In this document: positions 24,998 through 33,410 of the stretch, piece after piece | How positions within the stretch are numbered: the first letter of the stretch is position 1 | Layout of the letters: each line of letters begins with the position of its first letter | Assembly (NCBI GenBank): GCA_963791625.1 | Contig: CAWBTA010000007.1 | Span: 62,001-126,000, forward strand | Direction of reading: 5' to 3' | Length of the DNA: 64,000 bases | Source: JANMCE01 sp963791625 | Lineage (GTDB): Bacteria; Actinomycetota; Acidimicrobiia; Acidimicrobiales; Ilumatobacteraceae | Translations under genes and position numbers: made by a program | Notes under the pieces: generated by a model | Databases searched by the model: none | Told to the model about the DNA's origin: nothing | Seen by the model: only the letters and a program-made list of their open reading frames with translations

Positions 24998-25591
24998 TCA
25001 TGCGCCACGTTTACGCTGCTCGATGGCGTGACGGACGAGTGCGATGAGTACCTTCTTGGTGTCGATACGCTCCCGCACGTCAACGGCCAGAACCGGGATC
25101 TGCTCGGCGATGCCGAGTGCGTCTCGAACGTCGGCGATTTCGTGGTGCAGCGAGCCGTCGAACCGGTTCAGCACCACCACGTAGGGAACGCCACGCTGTT
25201 CGAAGAAGTCCAGTGGAGCGAATGAGTCGGCCAGACGACGGGTATCGGCGATTACGACGGCTCCGACCGCACCGCGGACCAGTTCGTCCCACATGAACCA
25301 GAAGCGGTCCTGACCGGGCGTGCCGAACAGATAAAGCATGGTCTGCTCGAAGGTGATGCGACCGAAATCCATGGCGACCGTGGTCGTCGTCTTCGTTCGC
25401 ACCTCACCCGTTTGGTCGATGCCAAGCCCGAGGCTGGTCATGGGTGCCTCAGTGGTCAGAGGTTGAATCTCGCTGATGGCTTCCACGAATGTGGTCTTGC
25501 CAGACGCGAAACCACCGGCGATCACAATCTTGAGCGGCCGGGTGGTGAGCAGCGCCGGCTTTTGGAGCAGGTCAGTAGGCCTGGAGGTCAT
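24998..25591 (-). CDS. cvnD: conservon GTPase (CvnD-like, MglA-related)
   Basis: 197 residues. P-loop VIAGGFASGKTTFVEAI, switch-region DFGRITF, the G3-like GTPGQDRFWFMWDEL and the G4-type base motif LNRFDG. Small Ras-like GTPase of the actinobacterial conservon, where it is thought to act with the roadblock protein and sensor kinase at the membrane. Overlaps the DUF742 gene by 20 nt. Last gene of the conservon operon. Confidence 0.93.
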   Translation of the reverse strand: MTSRPTDLLQKPALLTTRPLKIVIAGGFASGKTTFVEAISEIQPLTTEAPMTSLGLGIDQTGEVRTKTTTTVAMDFGRITFEQTMLYLFGTPGQDRFWFMWDELVRGAVGAVVIADTRRLADSFAPLDFFEQRGVPYVVVLNRFDGSLHHEIADVRDALGIAEQIPVLAVDVRERIDTKKVLIALVRHAIEQRKRGA

Positions 25592-25940
25592 TGAGCAACC
25601 TTTCTAGGGTTGGAAGATCGGGTCGGCCATCACCGGTGACGGCTTCGCTGACTGCGACCAAGCCGGCTGCGGCAAGGTCAGAAACGATGACTCGGGCAAT
25701 GCCGAGGTGGACACCTACGCGAGCGCTGATCTCAGCGATCGACATAGGGTCGGACACGTGCCGCAGGATTGCCGCGCGCTCGGCTATCTCCCTAGGCAGT
25801 GCGCGCTCGCCAACCGGCGTGATTTTCACCAACGTGTCGAGCGCCAGGTCCTCACCGTGCGAGCGCGCCCGTCCTTGCGTCAGCGCGAACTGACGCACGA
25901 AACGCGGGGCGGCGCCCCCCGACGTCGGGGTGTCGGACAA
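25572..25940 (-). CDS. cvnC: DUF742 conservon protein (CvnC-like)
   Basis: 122 residues, with APRFVRQFALTQGRARS near the N-terminus and a winged-helix-like region LPREIAERAAILRHVSDPMS then IAEISARVGVHLGIARVIV. DUF742 proteins always sit between the roadblock and GTPase genes in conservons; their biochemical role is uncertain. The gap to cvnB is only 5 nt. Confidence 0.92.
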   Translation of the reverse strand: MSDTPTSGGAAPRFVRQFALTQGRARSHGEDLALDTLVKITPVGERALPREIAERAAILRHVSDPMSIAEISARVGVHLGIARVIVSDLAAAGLVAVSEAVTGDGRPDLPTLERLLNDLQAY

Positions 25941-25945
25941 GGAAC

Positions 25946-26371
25946 TCAGGTCCGGGGCAGTGATGTTTGAAGCTCAGCGATGAGTAACGGCGTGAGCACG
26001 GTGCGCATCCGCTTGGTGAGCATGGTCATCTCATAGCCGACGACACCGGCATCACACTGTTTGCTGGCCAAGACCGCGAGCGAACTGCCGTTGCCGATGG
26101 CCATGAAGAACATGAACCCGGCGTCGAGTTCCACGATGACCTGGCTCACGTTGCCACCGCCGAAGCACCGCGCCGCCCCCTGCGTGAGGCTGGTGAGGCC
26201 GGACGCAACGGCGGACAGTTGGTCGCCGCCCGCTCGCCCAATACCGCTCGACATGGCCATGAGCAGGCCGTCGGCCGACACCACGACGGCATCGACGACA
26301 CCCGTGATGCGCTCGACGAAGGATTCGAGCAACCAGTTGAGGTTGGTGGCTTCCGAACTCATGGTGCTCAT
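25946..26371 (-). CDS. cvnB: roadblock/LC7 domain protein (CvnB-like)
   Basis: 141 residues with the roadblock/LC7 core: LLESFVERITGVVDAVVVSA, DGLLMAMSSGI and LAVLASKQCDAGVVGYEM. By homology to MglB, roadblock proteins act as GTPase regulators, here of the CvnD-like GTPase. The ATG overlaps the cvnA stop (ATGA, 26368-26371). Confidence 0.93.
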   Translation of the reverse strand: MSTMSSEATNLNWLLESFVERITGVVDAVVVSADGLLMAMSSGIGRAGGDQLSAVASGLTSLTQGAARCFGGGNVSQVIVELDAGFMFFMAIGNGSSLAVLASKQCDAGVVGYEMTMLTKRMRTVLTPLLIAELQTSLPRT

Positions 26372-28683
26372 GATGCATCTCCATCTGTGTGTTGGTCGTC
26401 GCGTCCAGCTTCGACTCCTTGGGTGAATGACTTCAGCATGCTGGCTCGACGCTCCGCGTCGTCGCCGACGACCGGCTCGCTCACCCGTGGGAAGCGGTGG
26501 ATGACGTCGGTTCCGGCCGCGGCGAATGTGTCGCCGAGCGTGCCTCGCCGGGGGAGCCCCGCCGACATCAGCGACGCCGGGCTCGCCGCTGGTTTCGGAG
26601 CGAGCCGAGGGATGACAGTGGGTGGTGGTTGGGCGGTCCGGTCGACTCGACGGGGAAGCCCTCCCGGTGTCTGCGAGGGGCCGTGCGCAGCCGGTGAATG
26701 CGTCTTGGGCAGCACCGCTTCGTTGAACTTCATCGCTGGTGCTGCGCGGATGGCTTCCTCGGCTTCCGCAACGACGGGAACGTCCTGGTTGAGCACGTCG
26801 AAGAGTGAAAAGGGCAAATCGACGCTAGCCGCGACGCCGCCAGCCGGGTTGTTCTGCAGCCGTACCCGTACGCCGAACCGTTGCGCCAAACGTCCGACAA
26901 CCTGGAACCCGACTCGATCGGTGGCGATGTCTTCGATCAACGGCGGTGACTTCACGACCACATTCGCGGCCAGAAGTTCGTCCTCGGTCATACCGACGCC
27001 CGAGTCGATCACCCACACGCGGAACTGCGATGGACCGCGCTGCACGCGGACCGTGACCGACGTCAGCGGATTTGAGTAAAGGGTGGCGTTCTCGATGAGT
27101 TCGGCGAGTAAATGGGAGAGGTCAACTGCGTACTGACCCGACAGCAGTAAGTCGTTGCCCGGTTGTGCTTCGAACTGAACGCGGTTGAGGTCGGCCACTT
27201 CAGATGCGGCACCGCGGATGACGTCGGAAAGGGGCACCGACGCCGACCATGAACGCGATCGGTTGCTGCCGGCCAGAATCAAAAGGCTCTCGGCGTTGCG
27301 TCGCTGACGGGTGACCATGTGGTCGAGTTTGAACAGGCCCTCAAGGAGGTCGGGATCCTGCTCGGACGACTCCATCCGGTCGATCAATTCAAGCTGACGG
27401 TCGATCAATGACTGATTACGGCGGCCGAGATTCAACAGCAGGTTCGTCATCGTTGTGGCTTGGCGCTGCGAGTGCTCAAGCGAGGTTTCAATCGAGGTGC
27501 GCAGGATCGTGTTGAAGTCGGCGGCGAGTTGACCGATCTCGTCGTTCTTGTCCGAAGCCAGCTGCGGGAGGGCGCCGGCGAGTGCTTCGGGGGTTGGATG
27601 GCGCAGTGTCTCCAACACCTGTGGGAGTTGGTCGACTGCGATGTTGTGGGCGTCGGTGGTGACCTTGCGCATGCGGCGGGTCAGGCTGCGGCCCACGACG
27701 AACGCGGCGAGCGCAGCTGACAGGAGACCGGCGGTGGCAAGCAATCCGTAGAGGACGGCGGAACGCCGCTCGGACGACGCGATCTCGCCCGCCTTGCGGT
27801 TGTACTGGGCGAACTGGTTGTCGTCGAGACTGTTCACGGCGTCGAGTGCCTTGGTGGCGCGTTGCACCCAGGCCTCGCTGGCCAACGTGATGCCTATGTT
27901 CTTGCGACCGGCCGCAATGAACTCGTCCGCCAACTGATCGGTTTCGGTGACCTCGGGTCTGCTGGCGAGAGAGCCGTAGACGCGCAGGGTGTCGATGTCG
28001 GCGGTTGCCTTGAACGCGGCGAGCGCCCGGTCGGCGTTGTCCTGTAGACCGACGAAGGTGGCGACTTCGCTCGGCGTCCATTGGGTGCCGTCGAGGCGAC
28101 CGGCCGGGTAGGTGTAGACCAGGCCCTTGAGTTCCTTGGCCTCGAGGTAGCTCGTGATCAACGAGCCAAGATCGATGAGGGACTTATCTCCCGTGGTGCG
28201 GGTGAGCGCGCTGGCGAGGAGCACGAGCGATCGTTGGACACGAGCGAAGGCGGCGAACGACTCGTCGGGGCTGATGGTGACGTTGTCGACTGAACCGCGC
28301 AGTGGATCGATGTCGTTGGCGGCGCTCGCTCCGGGTTTGCTCAAACCGTTCACGCCGTCGACCGGCACGCTGGTAAGGGGAGTGACCAGTGTGCGGAATG
28401 CAACTCGACGAGCATCGGTCTTGGCTCGCTGCAACGTAAGGTCGGCTCTGGCGGCCTCCGCCTTCGTGCGCAAATAACGCGACGACAGGGTCGACTCCTG
28501 CTGCACCTCATCGAACAACAACATGGCGGACTCCGCCACGCTGCCATTGGCCGCGGCCTTCTTGGCGATCCGCGCCGCGGCAACGCGTGGCAACGTCGCC
28601 GCGAATCCGAGGGCAGCAACGACCAAAAGACTGGGCAACACAACGAGAAGCAACCTGCTTCGAAACGAGAGAGCCCGCTTCAT
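26368..28683 (-). CDS. cvnA: conservon sensor histidine kinase (CvnA-like)
   Basis: 771 residues. Membrane helices at about 11-30 and 308-331 bracket an extracytoplasmic region of about 275 residues resembling nitrate/nitrite-sensing (NIT) domains. A HAMP-like segment follows, then a phospho-acceptor-like helix (LFKLDHMVTRQRRNAESLL) and a HATPase with ELIENAT, DSGVGM and DRVGFQVVGRLA. The C-terminal 150 residues are Pro/Ala-rich and low complexity. The open frame extends to 28839, but the ATG at 28683 precedes the first membrane helix and is preferred. First gene of the conservon. Confidence 0.92.
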   Translation of the reverse strand: MKRALSFRSRLLLVVLPSLLVVAALGFAATLPRVAAARIAKKAAANGSVAESAMLLFDEVQQESTLSSRYLRTKAEAARADLTLQRAKTDARRVAFRTLVTPLTSVPVDGVNGLSKPGASAANDIDPLRGSVDNVTISPDESFAAFARVQRSLVLLASALTRTTGDKSLIDLGSLITSYLEAKELKGLVYTYPAGRLDGTQWTPSEVATFVGLQDNADRALAAFKATADIDTLRVYGSLASRPEVTETDQLADEFIAAGRKNIGITLASEAWVQRATKALDAVNSLDDNQFAQYNRKAGEIASSERRSAVLYGLLATAGLLSAALAAFVVGRSLTRRMRKVTTDAHNIAVDQLPQVLETLRHPTPEALAGALPQLASDKNDEIGQLAADFNTILRTSIETSLEHSQRQATTMTNLLLNLGRRNQSLIDRQLELIDRMESSEQDPDLLEGLFKLDHMVTRQRRNAESLLILAGSNRSRSWSASVPLSDVIRGAASEVADLNRVQFEAQPGNDLLLSGQYAVDLSHLLAELIENATLYSNPLTSVTVRVQRGPSQFRVWVIDSGVGMTEDELLAANVVVKSPPLIEDIATDRVGFQVVGRLAQRFGVRVRLQNNPAGGVAASVDLPFSLFDVLNQDVPVVAEAEEAIRAAPAMKFNEAVLPKTHSPAAHGPSQTPGGLPRRVDRTAQPPPTVIPRLAPKPAASPASLMSAGLPRRGTLGDTFAAAGTDVIHRFPRVSEPVVGDDAERRASMLKSFTQGVEAGRDDQHTDGDAS

Positions 28684-28862
28684 CTCACACTCAACTTTCA
28701 CGCCGGCGTTGTTCTTTGGAGAGGCGATCCGCCGCGCCGAGTGGCATCGTATGGTTAGGCTCAAGGCGAAACTAGGGACGTATGGACTATTGCCGGGGTG
28801 CGAAGGCTCGTCTCGTCGCCAGAATTCGCCGCCGAACAACGAAAGGTATCGCTCAGGTCACC

Positions 28863-28868
28863 TAGAGT
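28863..28868 (+). promoter_or_regulatory. -10 box of ATPase gene 28876 (leaderless type)
   Basis: TAGAGT ends 7 nt before the ATG at 28876. Confidence 0.5.
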
Positions 28869-28875
28869 GCGGGCA

Positions 28876-30036
28876 ATGGCGAACGACTCATGCCCATTTA
28901 CTCCAGGGTCGCGCCCGCCTGTAATGGCCGGCCGGGCTCATGAACTTGAGTTGCTGAAAGAACGGCTTGGCGCGTTACACGATGGACGATCGTCGTCATG
29001 CGTGTTGGTGGTGGGGCAGGTAGGCAACGGACGCACCACACTGGTGCGAGAGTTCGCTCGCTCGGCGGCCGACGCGGGTTGGTCGCCAGCCATCGTCACG
29101 CTGTCGGCGTCCGATGACCTCGGTCAACAGGTTGCCCGAGGACTCGCTACCGCGGCGCTCCACCTGCGTCAGCATCGCGACGATCCTTCGTCCACCAACG
29201 CGCTCCTGCGAGCCGCCCACAGCTTCGGCTTGGCCTACGGCGCAGATCTTCCCGTTGGGGCCGATGCCGTCGGACCCGAGATCGGGTGGTCGGGTCGGTT
29301 GCACGACGACGTGTCGGTCGTCCTCGAAGAGGTCGGCACCCTCTGTCGACAGCTAGGCAGTGGGCTGGTGCTGATTTTTGACGATGCCCCCGGCTCGGTT
29401 GCCGACGAGCTCACCGTTCTGGTGTCTGCTGCTGCAAATGCCGCGCAGGCCGGTCTTCCGGTCATGGTGGTGGTGACGGGCCTCGCGTCCCTGCCAAGAC
29501 TGCTCGCCGACCGGTGGGTGCCTGACGTCGGCGTCGAGACGGTTGTGGTGTCGCGGCTGGGTCCGGACGACATCGCCGAAGCGGTGGTCGAGCCCGCGCG
29601 TCGTAGCGGCCGACCGTTCACACTCGACGGACTCGAATCGTTCGTTCGTCGCTGTCGCGGCCTGCCGACGTTTGCGCAACTTCTGGCTCGTCACTCGTGG
29701 CTGGCGTCAGAGGGACCGATCACCGAGAGCGACGTCGCGATCGGTGCGGCCGCGGTTGAACGGCATCTGGTCACCACCGTGTACGAACCGATCCATCAGG
29801 TCCTGTCGCCGGCTCACCGCCGCTTCCTTCAAGCGTTGAGCGCAGAAGGTGGCACGGCCAGCTTCGAATCGATCCGTCGACGGCTCGGTGACACGAACCG
29901 CTTCGACCCCAATGCGTCGGGCCTTGTCGCCGTGCGAGACGATCTGTTCGCCCGTGATGTGCTTGCCAGTCCTGATGGTCAAACGCTCGAGTTCACCCTC
30001 GCCGGCTTCGACCGCTACATCCAAAAAGCCCTCTAA
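28876..30036 (+). CDS. AAA-type ATPase (ORC/Cdc6- or STAND-like)
   Basis: 386 residues. Walker A-like GQVGNGRTT (47-55) has Arg at the usual Lys position; Walker B-like GLVLIFDDAPG follows, then a sensor-1-like VVVTGLASLPRLLA and a C-terminal winged-helix-like domain (about 300-386). The overall plan, short N-terminus, AAA+ core, wHTH, resembles Orc1/Cdc6-like and STAND-type NTPases. Divergent from the conservon with 192 bp between starts, so a link to conservon signalling is possible but unproven. Ends just before a strong bidirectional terminator. Confidence 0.78.
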   Translation: MANDSCPFTPGSRPPVMAGRAHELELLKERLGALHDGRSSSCVLVVGQVGNGRTTLVREFARSAADAGWSPAIVTLSASDDLGQQVARGLATAALHLRQHRDDPSSTNALLRAAHSFGLAYGADLPVGADAVGPEIGWSGRLHDDVSVVLEEVGTLCRQLGSGLVLIFDDAPGSVADELTVLVSAAANAAQAGLPVMVVVTGLASLPRLLADRWVPDVGVETVVVSRLGPDDIAEAVVEPARRSGRPFTLDGLESFVRRCRGLPTFAQLLARHSWLASEGPITESDVAIGAAAVERHLVTTVYEPIHQVLSPAHRRFLQALSAEGGTASFESIRRRLGDTNRFDPNASGLVAVRDDLFARDVLASPDGQTLEFTLAGFDRYIQKAL

Positions 30037-30042
30037 ACGAAA

Positions 30043-30071
30043 GCGGCCCCGGACACGGAGTCCGGGGCCGC
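30043..30071. terminator. bidirectional hairpin between convergent genes
   Basis: Stem GCGGCCCCGGAC / GTCCGGGGCCGC (12 perfect base pairs) with a 5-nt loop ACGGA, between the stops of the ATPase (30036) and hppA (30093). No T tract on either side, as usual in actinobacteria. Confidence 0.85.
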
Positions 30072-30092
30072 CGTGTGGCAAGTACCGCCTGA

Positions 30093-32430
30093 TTAGGCGT
30101 CCATTGCCTCGGTCTTGCGCTTCGAGAAGGCGACGGCGCCGATGAGTACCACAGTGCAGACAGCAGCAATGGCGTAGCGGGCAGCGTCGTTGTCTTGCAG
30201 CTTGATGACGGCAGGCAGGATCAAGAGGGCCACCAGGTTCATCACCTTGATGAGTGGGTTGAGCGCCGGACCAGCGGTGTCCTTGAACGGGTCACCAACG
30301 GTGTCACCGATGACGGCGGCCTTGTGAGCGTCGGAGCCCTTGCCGCCTTCGTGGCCATCTTCGATGTATTTCTTCGCGTTGTCCCACGCACCACCGGCGT
30401 TACTCAGGTAGTTGGCCATGAGCTGACCGGTGAGGATGACGGCTGCAAGGAACGCACCGAGCGCGTAGTAGTTGATGCCGAAGCCGATGATGACCGGGGT
30501 CAGTACCGCGAGCAGCGCGGGCGTTGCCAGCTCGCGCAACGACGCCTTGGTGCAGATGTCGATGACGGGGCCGTAGTCGGGCTTCTTGGTGCCGGCCATG
30601 ATCTTGCCATCGGCAAACTGCTTGCGAACTTCTTGCACCACGACGCCGGCGGTGCGGCTTACCGCACGAATGGCCAGGGCGGAGAAGAGGAACGCTACCG
30701 AGCCGCCGATGAGCATGCCGATGAACGTCTTGGGGTCGCCAACGTTGATCTTTACGGCGTCGTAGGCATCCTTGAAGGGCAGACCCTCGCCGATCTTGCC
30801 GATGAACTTCTTGTCTTCGGAGGCAATCGTCTCGATATACGAGGCGAACAAGGCGACCGCGGCAATGACAGCTGAACCGATGGCAAAGCCCTTGGTGACG
30901 GCCTTGGTGGTGTTGCCGACGGCATCGAGCGAAACCATGATGCGCTCGGCTTCACCGTGGAACTCGCCCGACATTTCGGCGATACCGGCAGCGTTGTCCG
31001 ATACCGGGCCGAAGGTGTCTTCAGACACAATGACGCCGGTAGTGGCCAGCATGCCCATGCCACATAGAGCGACCAGGTAGAACGAGAACTGCAGGTTGCC
31101 GCCGCCCATCGCCAGTGAAATTCCGATCGCGATAGCAATGGCGATGATGGCGTACACCGAGCTTTCGAGACCTGATGCGGTACCCGACAGCACAACGGTG
31201 GCGGGGCCGGTACGGGCCGATTCAGCAATTTCCTGCACGGGGCCGTACTCGGTGCCGGTGAAGTACTCGGTGAGGCGGCTGACGGCTTGGGCCAGTACGA
31301 GGCCAACGACGACCGCGCCGAAGCACTTCCAGCCCGCGTTGGTAGACGAACCGTCCGTGCCCGAGTTGCCGACGTAGCCGAGCGCCAGAGCGCCGACGCC
31401 GACCACCGTGAGTAGACCGGCGACGAGGAAGCCACGGTTGATCGGCTTGAGGGCATTGGTCTCGCCCTCCTTCGCCTTCACCGCGAACACACCGGCGATG
31501 GATGCAATGACGCCAACCGCACGAGCAGCGAGCGGGAAGACCAGGCCGAGCGCAGGGTTCATACCGATGGACTTGAACGCAGCGACACCAAGAATGATGG
31601 AGGCAACAAGCGTAACTTCGTACGATTCGAAGAGGTCGGCAGCCATACCGGCGCAGTCGCCGACATTGTCGCCGACGTTGTCGGCAATGGTGGCCGGGTT
31701 GCGAGGATCGTCTTCGGGAATGCCAGCCTCAACCTTGCCGACGAGGTCGGCGCCGACGTCGGCGGCCTTGGTGAAGATGCCACCGCCAACGCGGAGGAAC
31801 AGGGCCAGCAGCGAACCACCGAAACCGAAGCCGATCAGGATGGCCGACGACGTGTTCTGGAAAATCATGATGATGATCGTGGCGCCGAGCAGGCCGAGGC
31901 CGACCGTGAACATGCCGGCCACGCCGCCGGTGCGGAACGCCACTTCAAGGGCGGCAGCCATCGACGGCTTGCCGTTCGGACCGATGCCCTTGGCCGCTGC
32001 CGCCGTGCGCACGTTGCCCGCGCGTTGCCAGCTGCATGCCGATGAAACCAGTGAGGCCCGACAGGAACGCCCCGGCCACAAAGGCCAGGGTGCGGACGGT
32101 TCCGGACAGCCCGAAGCTGAGTGCCTCGGTGCCGTCAGGCTTGACTACGGCCGCTGAGGTAAGGAACACGATGACGGCAAGCGGCACCAGGATGATGAGG
32201 ATGGTGCGGAACTGACGCTTCAGGTAGGCAAGGGCGCCTTCCTGAATGGCGAGGGCGATCTCCTGCATTTTGGGAGTGCCCTGATCTTTCGAGAGCACGT
32301 CCCTCATGAGGTAGAGACCAACGCCCAAGGCAAGGACGGCAGAGACGGCCGAAAGGATCAGGACGACCCATTCACCCCCGTGCAATACGAAGTCCTGATA
32401 GCCGCCTTCTGCGGCGAAAATACTTGTCAC
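30093..32430 (-). pseudogene. hppA: membrane-bound proton-translocating pyrophosphatase, K+-independent type, with +1 frameshift
   Basis: Couples PPi hydrolysis to H+ pumping. Two overlapping frames make the family protein: from the GTG at 32430 the first gives EGGYQDFVLHGGEWVV to GLTGFIGMQLATRG; from about 32018 the second continues NVRTAAAAKGIGPNG and the catalytic DVGADLVGKVEAGIPEDDP with TIADNVGDNVGDCAGMA to the C-terminus. One extra C in CCC (32017-32019, plus strand) restores a 778-residue protein, normal for the family. GNTTKAVTKGFAIGSA has Lys where K+-dependent enzymes have Ala, so K+-independent. Everything else is intact, so a sequencing or assembly error is as likely as real inactivation. 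The true start is uncertain. Confidence 0.9.
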
Positions 32431-32640
32431 CGGTGTTGCCCCCCGGGGTGTCGATACGGAGCGCGCCCGCCGGGCGCGACTCATGGGTGAATTTGCTGGA
32501 CGGGATACTAGGGAACCCGGAGCCGTTCGCGAAAACTCTGCGTTCCCGCAGGAGGTACGGCGAAGTTCGTTCGTCAAGCAAATTGGAGCTACCTTTCGAC
32601 ATATGGCGTTGAACGCTGAGACGAGAAGGGCATCACACCG

Positions 32641-33408
32641 ATGGCTCAAGTAATGAAACGCGGTCCGGTTACCGGCACTGCGGTGCGGCCCGATCGCAAG
32701 AAGGCTCCGTTCCTGGTTGAGTTCTATCGATCAGCGGTGGCGAAGAAGTGGATCATGGCCATCACGGGCCTGATGCTCATGGGCTTCGTGTTTTTCCACA
32801 TGATCGGCAACCTCAAGATGTACCTCGGCAAACTGCCCGATGGTCGCTACGACATCGATGTGTACGGCGAGTTTCTTCGAGACCTGCTGGTGCCGATTCT
32901 TCCCCGCACGGTCACTCTTTGGCTCCTCCGATTGGGTCTTATCGGCGCTTTCGCTCTGCACATCCAGTCGGCGTATGCCTTGACCGTGATGAACCGGAAA
33001 GCCCGTCCGGTGAATTACCAGTCAAAGCGTGACTACATTGCGGCCAGTTTCGCCAGTCGCACGATGCGGTACACGGGCGTCATCTTCTCTCTCTTCCTGC
33101 TGTGGCACCTCGCCGACTTCACGTGGGGCTGGTTCAACAAGGGCTACGTGCGAGGCGAGGTCTACCGAAACGTGGGTGCCAGCCTGTCGTACTTTCCGGT
33201 CGCGCTGATCTACATCGTCGGCAACGTGGCGCTCGGCGTGCATTTGTTCCACGGCGCATGGAGCTTGTTCCAAAGCCTCGGCATCAACAACCCACGGTTC
33301 AACCGTTTCCGTCGTCTCTTTGCAACCGGCTTCGCTGCCGTGATCGTCCTCGGCAACCTGAGCTTCGTGTTCGCCTGGCTTTTCCGCATCCTCGATAAGG
33401 CGGTTTGA
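32641..33408 (+). CDS. sdhC: succinate dehydrogenase cytochrome b subunit (type B)
   Basis: 255 residues with five predicted membrane helices, the single-anchor type B form that binds two hemes and needs no SdhD. Histidines positioned for heme ligation: FFHMIGNLKMYLG, ALHIQSAYAL, FLLWHLADF, GVHLFHGAWSLFQS. Upstream sequence has GAAGGG about 10 nt before the ATG and no clear leaderless -10 box. Interval 32431-32640, between the divergent hppA and sdhC starts, holds no gene. Stop is followed 2 nt later by sdhA. Confidence 0.94.
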   Translation: MAQVMKRGPVTGTAVRPDRKKAPFLVEFYRSAVAKKWIMAITGLMLMGFVFFHMIGNLKMYLGKLPDGRYDIDVYGEFLRDLLVPILPRTVTLWLLRLGLIGAFALHIQSAYALTVMNRKARPVNYQSKRDYIAASFASRTMRYTGVIFSLFLLWHLADFTWGWFNKGYVRGEVYRNVGASLSYFPVALIYIVGNVALGVHLFHGAWSLFQSLGINNPRFNRFRRLFATGFAAVIVLGNLSFVFAWLFRILDKAV

Positions 33409-33410
33409 TC

